A stretch of 64,000 bases of DNA from Arthrobacter sp. ERGS1:01 (GTDB taxonomy: Bacteria; Actinomycetota; Actinomycetes; Actinomycetales; Micrococcaceae): contig NZ_CP012479.1 in assembly GCF_001281315.1 (NCBI RefSeq), positions 3,162,001 to 3,226,000 of the forward strand, given 5' to 3'. Shown here piece by piece: positions 29,744 through 38,949 of this stretch. The notes beneath the pieces were generated by a model, which did no database searches, was not told the origin of the DNA, and saw only the letters and a program-made list of their open reading frames with translations. The translations under genes and the position numbers were made by a program. Positions within the stretch are counted from its first letter, which is position 1, and each line of letters begins with the position of its first letter.

Positions 29744-30979
29744 ATGGCCACTGATGCAATTTCCCCCCTCCTGACCGTTGCCGGCTGGGAGCTTTTGTCC
29801 ACGCTGGGCCCTTATAAGGAAGCCGACTCGCTCAAGCTCAACGAGTCCCTCCGCAAGGCCGGCCATCCCCCCGAACTGGTGGCCGCCGCTCTCACCCAGG
29901 CCCGGCTGCGAGCCAAGGCCGAGGCCAAGTTTGGCGAGTTTGCCAGCCACATGCTGTTCACGGCGGCCGGGCTTGAACAGGCCACCCGGTTGAGCATTGC
30001 CGCCCTGCACGCGCAGCGGTTCACGACGGCGTTCATCACCTCCGTGGCGGACCTTGGCTGCGGGCTTGGCGCCGATTCGCTCGCCATGGCCAGCCTGGAC
30101 ATCAACGTCACCGCCGTTGAAATGGATGAGCTGACGGCTGCCTGCACCACCGTGAACCTGATGCCCTTCCCGCATGCGAAGGTGGTGTGCGGACGGGCCG
30201 AGGACACCGACCTCACCGGGATCGAGGGCGTATGGCTCGACCCGGCCCGGCGCACCACCAACACCTCCGGCACCACCCGGCTCTTTGACCCCGAGGCGTT
30301 CTCCCCGCCACTGTCCTTTGCCGAAAAGCTGGCCGACGACGGCCTGGCCGTGGGCGTCAAAATGGGCCCCGGCATCCCCCACGAGGCCGTGCCGGACACC
30401 GCCGAGGCCCAATGGATCTCCGTCAACGGCGACGTCGTGGAAGCCGGACTCTACTTCAACGCCCTGGCCCGTCCCGGCGTGCGCCGCGCCGCACTCGTCA
30501 TCGGCCAGCACGGCATGGCGGAGCTGACGAGCACCGTCCCCTACGACGCCGCCAACCAGGACGTGGAAACGGGCCCCGTCTCCGGCTACCTGTACGAGCC
30601 CGACGGCGCGGTGATCCGGGCGGGGCTCGTGGCGGACCTGGCCCGCAGCATGGGGGCCCACCTGGTGGATCCGCACATCGCCTACCTGTGCGCAGAGGAG
30701 CCCGTCGACACCCCGTTTGCGCGGGCGTACAAGATTTTGGAGGTCAAGCCCTTCAACGTCAAGGCCCTGAAGAGCTGGGTCAAGGCGAACCGGATCGGCG
30801 TGCTGGACATCAAGAAGCGTGGCATCTCCACGACTCCGGAGGAATTGCGCCGCCAGCTGCTCACCGGCTCCGGCAAGGGCCCCAACAAGGCCACGCTGGT
30901 GCTGACAAGGGTCGGCGAGGAACGGCTCGCAATCGTCGTTGAGCCGTTTGGCCCCGTGGACGGACCGCGCGGGCTCTAA
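29744..30979 (+). CDS. class I SAM-dependent methyltransferase with THUMP-like C-terminal domain
   Basis: 411 aa. The Rossmann SAM-binding motif is VADLGCGLGADSLAMA (about residues 101-116), followed by acidic VEMDELTAA. WLDPARR is the NPPY-like position. The C-terminal ~75 residues (FNVKALKSWVKANRIGVLDI) match THUMP-like RNA-binding domains. A nucleic-acid methyltransferase is most likely; target base unknown. ATG at 29744 is 29 bp after the permease gene. Confidence 0.85.
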   Translation: MATDAISPLLTVAGWELLSTLGPYKEADSLKLNESLRKAGHPPELVAAALTQARLRAKAEAKFGEFASHMLFTAAGLEQATRLSIAALHAQRFTTAFITSVADLGCGLGADSLAMASLDINVTAVEMDELTAACTTVNLMPFPHAKVVCGRAEDTDLTGIEGVWLDPARRTTNTSGTTRLFDPEAFSPPLSFAEKLADDGLAVGVKMGPGIPHEAVPDTAEAQWISVNGDVVEAGLYFNALARPGVRRAALVIGQHGMAELTSTVPYDAANQDVETGPVSGYLYEPDGAVIRAGLVADLARSMGAHLVDPHIAYLCAEEPVDTPFARAYKILEVKPFNVKALKSWVKANRIGVLDIKKRGISTTPEELRRQLLTGSGKGPNKATLVLTRVGEERLAIVVEPFGPVDGPRGL

Positions 30980-31012
30980 GGTAGCCGAGCCTGGGCCCAC
31001 GCGCCCGAGGGG

Positions 31013-31050
31013 CCCCGCCTGCGGCTCGCTCTTGCGAGCCGCAGGCGGGG
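31013..31050. terminator. bidirectional terminator between convergent genes
   Basis: Perfect 17-bp stem (31013-31029 with 31034-31050) around TCTT, between the methyltransferase and the shikimate-dehydrogenase-like gene. Confidence 0.9.
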
Positions 31051-31062
31051 AGGGCGTGGGGA

Positions 31063-31866
31063 CTAGGACCGGGAGAACTCCGAGGCCTCGCGCACCAGTT
31101 CGGGGCTTGGGCGAACGCCCGTGTACAGCACGAACTGTTCCTCGGCCTGGATCGCGATGACCTCGGCGCCCGTGATGACGGGGATTCCGGCGGCGCGGGC
31201 GGCCTTGATCAGCGGGGTCTCGGAGGGAAGCGCGACGACGTCGAACACGGTCCGCGCGGCAGCCACCTGGGCGTCGGTGAAGGACTGGACGTCCTGTTGG
31301 GAGCCGGCCATGCCCAGCGGCGTGACGTTGATCAGGAGGTCCGCCGTTTCCTGCCCGGCGTCCGGCAGCCAGCTGAATCCGTACAGTTCCGCCAGTGCCC
31401 GGCCGGCTTCCTCGTTGCGCGCCACCACCGTCACCTTGGTGTGTCCGGCGTCGCGCAGGGCGGCGGCGACGGCCTTGGCCATGCCCCCGGATCCGCGCAA
31501 CAAAACGTTATAGGCGGACGGGACGGCATGGTGTTGCAGGAGCCCGGCGATGGCCAGGTAGTCGGTGTTGTAGGCGGTGAGGACGCCGTCGTCGTTCACG
31601 ATCGTGTTGACCGATTCGATGGCGGCGGCGGAGGCGTCCATGACGTCCACCAGCCCAATGACGGCTTCCTTGTACGGCATGGACACGGCGGCCCCGCGGA
31701 TCCCCAGGCCCCTGATGCCGGCCACGGCTTGGGCCAGGTCCACCGGCGCGAACGCCTTGTAGACAAAGTTCAGCCCCAGGGCGTCGTAAAGGTAGTTGTG
31801 GAAGCGCGTGCCAATGTTGCTGGGCCGGGCCGCCAGGGAAATGCAGAGCGTCATGTCTTTGTTCAA
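31063..31866 (-). CDS. shikimate 5-dehydrogenase-like protein
   Basis: 267 aa, AroE fold. The N-terminal substrate domain has SLAARPSNIGTRFHNYLYDA, unlike the canonical AroE SxSP start. AAVSMPYKEAVI carries the catalytic lysine position, and NTDYLAI the Asp position. The NADP-binding loop is LLRGSGGMAKAVAAAL. A separate aroE probably supplies chorismate, so this may be a quinate- or other-substrate paralogue. The TTG at 31866 is preferred because GGGGGAG lies eight bases upstream; GTG starts at 31875 and 31893 are in frame. Confidence 0.85.
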   Translation of the reverse strand: MNKDMTLCISLAARPSNIGTRFHNYLYDALGLNFVYKAFAPVDLAQAVAGIRGLGIRGAAVSMPYKEAVIGLVDVMDASAAAIESVNTIVNDDGVLTAYNTDYLAIAGLLQHHAVPSAYNVLLRGSGGMAKAVAAALRDAGHTKVTVVARNEEAGRALAELYGFSWLPDAGQETADLLINVTPLGMAGSQQDVQSFTDAQVAAARTVFDVVALPSETPLIKAARAAGIPVITGAEVIAIQAEEQFVLYTGVRPSPELVREASEFSRS

Positions 31867-31978
31867 AATGGGCACTCCCCCATTCTGCCGCACCGCTGTC
31901 CACTACAATCAAGGTGCGTCTGGCGTGTTTTCCCATGTGCAATCCAAGTAAGTTCCATCGACCAGGAGGGATCCTTTA

Positions 31979-33121
31979 GTGAAGATCGACTTTGCGAAAT
32001 CTGAACAGTCCACCCTTGGCCTGGAGTGGGAAATCGCCCTCGTCGACTCCGCCACGGGCGAATTGACCGCCGGGGCAAACGACATCCTCGCCAAGGTTTC
32101 CGCCGACCACCCCGAGGTCATGAACGACGGCGAGCACCCCCACATCAAGGGCGAGATGCTGCTGAACACGGTAGAGCTGGTGACCGGCATCTGCCACACC
32201 GTCGCCGAAGGCACCGAGGACCTGCGCCGGAACCTGAACATTGTCCGCGAGGCCGCCCACCCGCTGGGGCTGGACCTGCTCAGCGCCGGCACCCACCCGT
32301 TCAGCAACCCGCGCACGCAGGAAGTCACCAACAAGGAGCGGTACTCCAAGCTGGTCGACCGAACCCAGTGGTGGGGCAGCCAGATGCTCATCTACGGCGT
32401 CCACGTCCATGTGGGCCTGGACCACGTCTCCAAGGCCATGCCCGTACTGGACGGCCTGGTCAACTACTTCCCGCACTTCCAGGCCTTGAGCGCATCGTCG
32501 CCGTTCTGGAACGGCGAGGACACCGGCTACGCCTCACAGCGGGCCCTGATGTTCCAGCAACTTCCCACCGCGGGCCTGCCGTTCCAGTTCCCCACCTGGG
32601 ACGCCTACGAGTCCTATGTGCAGGACATGTTCACCACCGGGGTCATCGACACCACGAGTGAAATCCGCTGGGACATCCGCCCCGTGGCGGGCCTGGGCAC
32701 CGTGGAAATGCGGATCTGCGACGGCATGTCCACGCTGGAGGAAATCGGCGCCATCGCGGCCCTGACTCAGTGCCTCGTGGAGGACTTCTCCACCACCCTG
32801 AACGACGGCGGCACCATCCCCACCATGCCGCCCTGGCACGTCCAGGAAAACAAGTGGCGGGCCGCCCGGTACGGCATGGACGCCATCATCATCCTCGACG
32901 CCGCCGGCAAGGAACAGCTCGTCACCGAACACCTGGTGGAGCTGCTGAACAAGCTCGAACCCGTCGCCGCCCGCCTGGGCTGCGCGGACGAACTCGCCAG
33001 CGTGGAGTCAATCGTCGCCAAGGGCGCCAGCTACCAGCGCCAGCGCCGCGTGGCCGCCGCCCACTCCGGCGACCTGCGCGCCGTGGTCCGTGAACTCGTG
33101 GCGGAGATGGCCACCAACTAG
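31979..33121 (+). CDS. glutamate-cysteine ligase family 2 (YbdK-type carboxylate-amine ligase)
   Basis: 380 aa. GLEWEIALVD is the family's N-terminal Glu/ATP motif, YGVHVHVGLD the conserved His block, and WDIRPVAGLGTVEMRICDGM the C-terminal catalytic signature. It ligates glutamate to cysteine or another amine with ATP. Since mshA in this window points to mycothiol as main thiol, its in vivo product is unclear. GTG at 31979, with AGGAGG nine bases upstream, is a strong start. Confidence 0.92.
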   Translation: MKIDFAKSEQSTLGLEWEIALVDSATGELTAGANDILAKVSADHPEVMNDGEHPHIKGEMLLNTVELVTGICHTVAEGTEDLRRNLNIVREAAHPLGLDLLSAGTHPFSNPRTQEVTNKERYSKLVDRTQWWGSQMLIYGVHVHVGLDHVSKAMPVLDGLVNYFPHFQALSASSPFWNGEDTGYASQRALMFQQLPTAGLPFQFPTWDAYESYVQDMFTTGVIDTTSEIRWDIRPVAGLGTVEMRICDGMSTLEEIGAIAALTQCLVEDFSTTLNDGGTIPTMPPWHVQENKWRAARYGMDAIIILDAAGKEQLVTEHLVELLNKLEPVAARLGCADELASVESIVAKGASYQRQRRVAAAHSGDLRAVVRELVAEMATN

Positions 33122-33173
33122 ACGCGGTATCACCTTTGGCGGCCAAACCGACGACGCGGTATCACCTTTGGCG
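33121..33173. repeat. 21-bp direct repeat, two copies 32 bp apart
   Basis: GACGCGGTATCACCTTTGGC plus one G occurs identically at 33121-33141 and 33153-33173, immediately after the ligase stop. No gene spans it. Function unknown. Confidence 0.85.
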
Positions 33174-33243
33174 CACTTTTCGCCAACGCTTGCCCACTCG
33201 CGCCGTCTGCCGGATTAGGTGCGGAACGGCGTCGAATCACCAG

Positions 33244-33276
33244 TTCGGCCCCCACACCAATGGTGTGGGGGCCGAA
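33244..33276. terminator. bidirectional terminator
   Basis: Perfect 15-bp arms TTCGGCCCCCACACC and GGTGTGGGGGCCGAA with loop AAT, between the ligase gene and the convergent DUF3100 gene. Confidence 0.9.
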
Positions 33277-33298
33277 GTCATCAGAAGTGCGGTACCGA

Positions 33299-34684
33299 CT
33301 AGAGGTGCAACACGGTCTGCCCCAGGGCCGCCGCGGCGATGAACGAGGCGCTGTAGGTGATGAGGGCGACCACCACGACCTTCCAACTCAGCGACTTCAA
33401 TGCCGGGATGTCCCGCCCAATGGTCAGCCCGATGAGTCCCAGCGTGGGCACGCCCAGCAGGATCACGTTCAGGTTGCCGGTCCAGGAGGCCAGCAGCGCC
33501 GACGTCGGCAGGAACGGTGCGGAGAGGATCGTGGCGATGCCCAGCACCCAGACGCTTGACGGGACGGACGGCACCCACCGGGAAAGCCTGAAGGACAGCG
33601 CCGTCAGCAACAGCAGGACCAGGACACCCAGGACGTCGGTGAACGTGAACGTCTTGGTGCCAAGAATATTCATGAGAAGGCCGCTCACACCCACCACCCC
33701 GTAGGCCAGGAAGGCGTAGCGGGGAGTCAGCTTCACTTTCGGGTCCAGCGCGATGTCGGGCACGTCCGCGTCGGATTCACTGCCCTTCACGGCGCTGCCC
33801 TGCGCTGCACCATTGCGGGCGACGACGGCGCGGCCAACCCGGCGGCCGTCGTCGTCCCTGCCGAACAGCCGGCTCCAGAAGACGAAGAGCTTGCGGCACA
33901 CGGGCAGTGAGAGGAACACGCCGGCGTAGAAGCCAACAATGTTGGTGACCAGGTTGGAAAGGGCGGCCAGGGCCATGATTTCCTGGGCCTGGGACGGGTA
34001 GAGCAGGGCCAGCGCACCGGCGCCACCGAGCATCATCGAGGCCGAGCCAAGGCCCAGCCCCAGGGCAAGCGCCCGGGGATCGAAGATGGACAAGCCACCC
34101 AGGAAGCCGGCCAGCAGGGAGATGAACACGGCGCCGAACAGGCTCCCGAGCAGCCAGACGGAGAACACGCCGCGGTATTCCGGGGAGCGGACGCCGAAGC
34201 GTTGGATGGCGTAGGCCAGGAACGATTCACGGTCGATGGACCAGGCGGCCCCGACGGCGACCCGGCCAAGACCCAGGGCCACCGCGACCGGAAGCGCGAT
34301 GATCACGGTGCCGAAGATGTGGCCTACCTCCTGCAGGGCCACGGCCGGGCCAATGCCGCCCAACTGGACCAGGGTGGGGCCGATCTGGGTGCCGAGCCGG
34401 GCCAGGAAGACGATGATGCCGATCTCCAGCAGGACCGTGGCCACGCCGCGGGCCGCGGGCGTGATGGGCCGCCACCGCTGGGTGCCAATGACCCCGCCAA
34501 TGACAACCGCCCAAATGATGGGCAGCAGCACCACGGCGGCCGGGCCAAGCTGGAACTTCACGGTGCCAATGAGCACCGCGACGATGGAGAGCGCCACCGA
34601 AAGTCCGATGACCACACCCCAGTGCCGGCCGGTGATCGGGGATGCGGCTGCGCCGCGTTGTGAAATGCGGGTTGTGTTGGACAT
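33299..34684 (-). CDS. DUF3100 family membrane protein, candidate transporter
   Basis: 461 aa with about eleven hydrophobic spans and a central charged cytoplasmic loop (about residues 265-310, GRDDDGRRVGRAVVARNGA). The repeated Gly-rich spans (LALGLGLGSASMMLGGAGAL) and organisation match DUF3100. It is divergent from an ornithine-cyclodeaminase-like gene and shares operator-like palindromes with the amidohydrolase cluster, so uptake or export of that pathway's substrate is the likely role (inference). ATG at 34684 is chosen over a start 16 codons upstream because GAAGGTGAG precedes it. Confidence 0.8.
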   Translation of the reverse strand: MSNTTRISQRGAAASPITGRHWGVVIGLSVALSIVAVLIGTVKFQLGPAAVVLLPIIWAVVIGGVIGTQRWRPITPAARGVATVLLEIGIIVFLARLGTQIGPTLVQLGGIGPAVALQEVGHIFGTVIIALPVAVALGLGRVAVGAAWSIDRESFLAYAIQRFGVRSPEYRGVFSVWLLGSLFGAVFISLLAGFLGGLSIFDPRALALGLGLGSASMMLGGAGALALLYPSQAQEIMALAALSNLVTNIVGFYAGVFLSLPVCRKLFVFWSRLFGRDDDGRRVGRAVVARNGAAQGSAVKGSESDADVPDIALDPKVKLTPRYAFLAYGVVGVSGLLMNILGTKTFTFTDVLGVLVLLLLTALSFRLSRWVPSVPSSVWVLGIATILSAPFLPTSALLASWTGNLNVILLGVPTLGLIGLTIGRDIPALKSLSWKVVVVALITYSASFIAAAALGQTVLHL

Positions 34685-34703
34685 CAGACTCACCTTCAGG
34701 TCA

Positions 34704-34848
34704 ATTTTGTATACCAAGATCAAGATACACATCCGGAGTTGCGATGTAAATCACTTGGTGAAACCTAAAAAAGACCGATTTCTTCGTGTTCTTTTGATCT
34801 TTGCGCCAAAGCCCCTCGCTGCGGGCTGTTCATTTGGAATACCAAATG
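34704..34848. promoter_or_regulatory. divergent control region with two copies of a GGTATACC-type operator
   Basis: ATTTTGTATACCAAGA (34704-34719) lies just upstream of the DUF3100 start. CATTTGGAATACCAAATG (34831-34848), one mismatch from a perfect palindrome, lies upstream of the cyclodeaminase-like gene. Both match the perfect TTTTGGTATACCAAAA at 36050. GntR/FCD regulators typically bind such GTATAC-centred palindromes. Confidence 0.75.
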
Positions 34849-34938
34849 GGAGTATTGTCGTAGCAAAGTTCCGGAGCTTGCAGCTGTCCGCCCGTCTCCG
34901 CACGCCGCTCGTTCGAGAATTACCCCAAGGAGCACCGC

Positions 34939-35925
34939 ATGACCCTGATCCTCTCCAACTCCGATCTCGCCGCCCTGGTTGACATGAAGGCGACGATTGC
35001 CGCCGTCGAGCTGGCTTTCGGTGACATTGCCCGCGGCACGGCCCACCAGCCCGCCCCGACCTCGCTGCACCTGCCGGGCTCGGATGCGCGGTTCCTGCCC
35101 ATGACGGCACTCGCCGACTCCCAGCAGCTGGCTGCCGTGAAGATGCTCGCCGACATTCCGGCCAACCGCGACGCCGGCCTGCCCACCCAGCGCTCGACCA
35201 TCATGCTCGCCTCGCAGCTGACGGGCGAGACCCTCGCGATCCTGGACGGGCGCGTGCCCACCCGGGTCCGCACCGCCGCAGCCAGCGCCGTGGCCACCAA
35301 GCACCTGGCCCGCCCGGACAGCCGGGTGTTGGGACTGGTGGGTGGCGGCGCCCTCGCCGTCGAGCACGTCGACGCCATCCTGGCCGTGCTGCCCATTGAG
35401 GAGATCGTCGTGTGGTCCCGCACAACGACGACCACCGACACGTTCCGCGCGCGGGTTGCCCGTCATGGACTGCCCGTGACGGTGGCCGGCACCGCGGAAG
35501 AGGTCTTTGCCACCGCGGATGTGGCCTGCACCCTGACCCCCGCCATTGAACCCGTGGTGGAGGGGCGATGGTTCCGCCCCGGCCAGCACATTAACGCCGT
35601 CGGCTCGCGCCCGCGCCCGGAACACCGCGAGATTGACTCCTGGGGAATGACGCGCAGCCGGGTCATCGTAGACAGCCTGGCCACGGCCGCGGAGAAATCC
35701 GGCGACCTGCTCATTCCGATCCGGGAAGGCGCCCTGTCCCTGGAGGATGTGGTGGCCGAACTCGGCCAGGTGGTGGCCGGCCACCAAACGGGGCGGCGCA
35801 ATGCGGCGGACATCACCTTGTTCAACTCCGTAGGCATCGGCCTACTGGACCTCGCCATCGGCCGCCTGCTCTACGATTTGGCACTCGAACGCGGCATGGG
35901 CCTCGCGGTGGATCTAAGCGCCTGA
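34939..35925 (+). CDS. ornithine cyclodeaminase / mu-crystallin family protein
   Basis: 328 aa, NAD(P)-dependent. The substrate-binding part has K68 (AAVKML) and R111 (RVRTAAAS), positions conserved in the family. The dinucleotide loop is LVGGGALAVEHV (133-144). Family members are ornithine cyclodeaminases, ketimine reductases or amino-acid dehydrogenases, so the substrate is open. It lies 90 bp from a GGTATACC-type operator and heads the putative regulon together with the amidohydrolases. An imine or cyclic amine intermediate is plausible. Confidence 0.88.
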   Translation: MTLILSNSDLAALVDMKATIAAVELAFGDIARGTAHQPAPTSLHLPGSDARFLPMTALADSQQLAAVKMLADIPANRDAGLPTQRSTIMLASQLTGETLAILDGRVPTRVRTAAASAVATKHLARPDSRVLGLVGGGALAVEHVDAILAVLPIEEIVVWSRTTTTTDTFRARVARHGLPVTVAGTAEEVFATADVACTLTPAIEPVVEGRWFRPGQHINAVGSRPRPEHREIDSWGMTRSRVIVDSLATAAEKSGDLLIPIREGALSLEDVVAELGQVVAGHQTGRRNAADITLFNSVGIGLLDLAIGRLLYDLALERGMGLAVDLSA

Positions 35926-36049
35926 GCCGCCGCACCCAGCCACGCTACTGGCCGGACCACTGGCCGACCCCTGGCCGAACCCTTGACGGACCGGCAGATT
36001 TGCCGCCGGGATGCGAGAGTACAGACAGACGTGGGTGCGCTAGCTATAG

Positions 36050-36126
36050 TTTTGGTATACCAAAATGACGCACCCTCGTAGCCAAGCCACCTCAAAGTCC
36101 AAATTGCCCGGATTTGGCATACAAAA
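36050..36126 (+). promoter_or_regulatory. two GGTATACC-type operators upstream of the amidohydrolase operon
   Basis: Perfect 16-bp palindrome TTTTGGTATACCAAAA at 36050-36065 and the degenerate ATTTGGCATACAAAAG at 36111-36126, the latter 28 bases before the start codon. Placement fits repression by the GntR protein at 38950 (inference). Confidence 0.8.
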
Positions 36127-36153
36127 GCAGTCAACTTTTCGAAAGGTCCCACC

Positions 36154-37368
36154 TTGTCTTCAACCTTCATTCGCCAGGTCCGCCCGTGGGGCGGAAAGCT
36201 CAGCGACGTCACCGTCACGGACGGGCGCATCAGCTCGGTTGAGCCCCACAACCCGGCAGCTGCCGGAACCGGCACCGTCGTCGAGGGTGCGGGCCGGCTG
36301 CTGCTTCCCTCCTTCTCCGACGTCCACGTGCACCTCGACTCCAACCGCCTGGGCCTGCCGTTTCGGGAGCACACTGGCGGTCCCGGCGTCTGGGGCATGA
36401 TGATGAACGACCGCAACAACTGGCGGACGGCCGAGACGAGCATCGGCGAGCGCACCGACACGGCGCTGCGCATGATGATCGAGCGCGGCACCACCCGCGT
36501 TCGCAGCTTCGCCCAGGTCGACGTCGACTGCGGCCTGGAGAAATTCGACGCCGTCGCTGCCGCCCGCGAGACCCACAAGGACCGCGCGGACGTGAAGATC
36601 ATCGCGTTCCCGCAGGCCGGCCTGTTGTTGGAGGACGGCAGCGCGGCCCTCATGGAGGAGGCCCTGAAGAACGGCGCCGACGTCATGGGCGGCATCGACC
36701 CCTGCTCCCTGGACAAGGACCCCGTCCGCCACCTGGACATCGTGTTCGGCCTGGCCGAGAAGTACCAGGTGCCGATCGACATCCACCTGCACGAACCCGG
36801 CGAGCTGGGGCATTTCAGTGCCGCGCTGATTGCCGAGCGGACCCGCGCGCTGGGCATGCAGGGAAACGTCACCATCTCCCACGGCTACCCGCTCTGGGGC
36901 GTCAGCGAGGCCCACACGCGCCAGCTCATCGAGACGTGGGCGGAACTGGACATCTCGACGGCGACGGTTGCCCCGGCCGGCCGCTTCCAGCTGCCCCTGG
37001 CCGAACTGGCCAAGGCCGGCGTGCGCGTGGGCCTCGGCGAGGACGGCCAACGCGACTACTGGTCCCCCTACGGCAACGCCGACATGCTGGACCGAACCTG
37101 GCAGCTGGCTTTTGCCAACGGCTTCCGCTTCGACGACTTGATCGAACACGCGCTGGCCGTGGCCACCGTGGGCGGCGCGTCCATCCTGGACCGCGCCATC
37201 CCCCGGTTGGCCTCCGAACTCGACCGCCCGGGTACCGCGGTGGGGGATCCGGCCGATTTCGTGATCGTGTCCGGCGATTCAGTCAGCGCCGCCGTCATGG
37301 ACCGCCCCGCGGACCGCACCGTCATCCACGCGGGCCGCGTCGTGGCCGAGAACCTGCAGCTGGTCTGA
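36154..37368 (+). CDS. cytosine-deaminase-like amidohydrolase
   Basis: 404 aa, metal-dependent amidohydrolase superfamily. First metal motif DVHVHLD (H58, H60), the second histidine block IDIHLHEPGELGH, then ISHGYPLW, and GLGEDGQRDYWSPYGNADML, closely resembling the cytosine deaminase GSDN-RDPW-G motif. All metal ligands appear present. It probably hydrolyses a cyclic C-N bond; substrate unknown. TTG start at 36154 with AAAGG upstream. First gene of a run with the next amidohydrolase and the GntR regulator. Confidence 0.88.
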   Translation: MSSTFIRQVRPWGGKLSDVTVTDGRISSVEPHNPAAAGTGTVVEGAGRLLLPSFSDVHVHLDSNRLGLPFREHTGGPGVWGMMMNDRNNWRTAETSIGERTDTALRMMIERGTTRVRSFAQVDVDCGLEKFDAVAAARETHKDRADVKIIAFPQAGLLLEDGSAALMEEALKNGADVMGGIDPCSLDKDPVRHLDIVFGLAEKYQVPIDIHLHEPGELGHFSAALIAERTRALGMQGNVTISHGYPLWGVSEAHTRQLIETWAELDISTATVAPAGRFQLPLAELAKAGVRVGLGEDGQRDYWSPYGNADMLDRTWQLAFANGFRFDDLIEHALAVATVGGASILDRAIPRLASELDRPGTAVGDPADFVIVSGDSVSAAVMDRPADRTVIHAGRVVAENLQLV

Positions 37369-37424
37369 CCCAACGCCGCAGCTAGACCACGGCTGCAGCC
37401 GCCCCATCCAAAGGAGATACCGTC

Positions 37425-38888
37425 ATGCGCACCCAACTCACCGCCAGCCACGTCCTGGGCCACCGGGACGGCGGCCACGTGCTCTTCCGCAACGCCGCCG
37501 TGGTCTACGAGGATGACGTGATCATCCATGTGGGGCACGGCTACGCGGGGCCGGTGGACCGGCACGTTGACCTCGGCAACGCGCTCCTGACCCCCGGGTT
37601 CATCGACCTGGATGCGCTGACGGACATCGACCACCTCCTGCTGGATTCCTGGCACGGTGCCGAGGACGCCAAGGGCCTGACGTGGTCGGCGGAGTACTTT
37701 GCCCGGGCCCGGCGTGACGTGTTCACCACGGAGGAGCGCCAAACCATCCGCCGCTACGCCCTGGTGCAGCTGGCACTGCACGGCATCACCACCTACATGC
37801 CCATTGCCTCCGAGGTGCACAGCGCGTGGGCCGAGGACTCCGCGGAGCTGGCGGGGATGGCGCAAACGTCACGGGAGCTAGGCCTGCGCGGGTACCTGGG
37901 GCCGGCCTACCGCTCCGGAGTCAACGTGGTAACCGACGACGGCGAGCGCACCGTTCTGTTCGAACCTGCCCTGGGCGAGGCCGGACTCCAGGACGCCCTG
38001 GCCTTCCTCGACTGGGTGGAGGAACTGGCCGACCCGCTCGTGAACGGGGTGCTGCTGCCCTGCCGGATCGAAACGCTGACGCCCGAGTTGCTGGCGGACA
38101 CCGCCGAGGCCTCCAGCGAGCGTGGAGTTCTGGTGCGCCTGCACAGCCTCCAGGGCGTCTTTGAACGCAACTTCCTGGCCGAGCGGCACGGCGCCACCCC
38201 GCTGGAGATGATTGCCGCGGCCGGACTGCTCAACGACAGGCTGCTCATCCCCCACGGCATCCTCACCGACCGGCACCACGCCGTCCACGGCGAGGACCGC
38301 GGGGACCTGGCCACGTTGGCCGGGGCGGGCGTGAGCATCATCCACTGCCCGCAGACCTCATTCCGCTACGGCCAGGTCATCGATTCCTTCAGCAGCTACA
38401 AGAAGGCGGGGATCACCATGGCCCTGGGCACTGATTCCTTCCCACCGGACCTGGTCCGCGGCATGGACGCCGGGGTGCATTTGGCCAAGCTTGCCGACGG
38501 CCGCGCGGACGCCGCACCGGCGTCGGACTACCTCGACGCCGCGACCCTGGGCGGGGCGGCAGCGCTCAAGCGTCCCGACCTGGGCCGCCTGGAACCGAGG
38601 GCGCAGGCCGACATGGTGGCCTTCAGCCTTGACGACTTCCGCGATGGCGTCAGTGACGATCCGGTGCGCACCCTGCTGCTCAACGGCACGGCCCGCAACG
38701 CCTTCCACTCAGTTGTGGCCGGGCGCACCGTTATGGCGGGCGGCGCCATTCCCGGCGTCGACCTCGAGTCCCTGGGCCGGGCCGCCGAGGAGATCTTCGC
38801 CAAGATGCGCGATGCCTACGGCGAGCGCGACTTCCAGGGCCGTCCGGCGTCCGTGCTGTTCCCGCCCAGCTACCCGGCGGCGGACTGA
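37425..38888 (+). CDS. ATZ/TRZ-type amidohydrolase lacking the N-terminal HxH
   Basis: 487 aa. The barrel and small beta-domain match chlorohydrolase/deaminase families: VRLHSLQ, IPHGILTDRHH, IHCPQTSFRYG and LGTDSFPPD carry later metal or substrate residues. The first metal motif, normally GFIDxHxH, reads GFIDLDALTDIDH (D61, D63), so both His ligands are absent. Chemistry may differ from a classical deaminase. ATG at 37425 with AAAGGAG upstream. It lies 56 bp after the first amidohydrolase, so they are probably co-transcribed. Confidence 0.85.
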   Translation: MRTQLTASHVLGHRDGGHVLFRNAAVVYEDDVIIHVGHGYAGPVDRHVDLGNALLTPGFIDLDALTDIDHLLLDSWHGAEDAKGLTWSAEYFARARRDVFTTEERQTIRRYALVQLALHGITTYMPIASEVHSAWAEDSAELAGMAQTSRELGLRGYLGPAYRSGVNVVTDDGERTVLFEPALGEAGLQDALAFLDWVEELADPLVNGVLLPCRIETLTPELLADTAEASSERGVLVRLHSLQGVFERNFLAERHGATPLEMIAAAGLLNDRLLIPHGILTDRHHAVHGEDRGDLATLAGAGVSIIHCPQTSFRYGQVIDSFSSYKKAGITMALGTDSFPPDLVRGMDAGVHLAKLADGRADAAPASDYLDAATLGGAAALKRPDLGRLEPRAQADMVAFSLDDFRDGVSDDPVRTLLLNGTARNAFHSVVAGRTVMAGGAIPGVDLESLGRAAEEIFAKMRDAYGERDFQGRPASVLFPPSYPAAD

Positions 38889-38949
38889 ACTGCCCGTACA
38901 CTGGGGGCTGTCGGGCAGTCCGGCAGGCGAGCGCAGTGAAGGACGAAGC

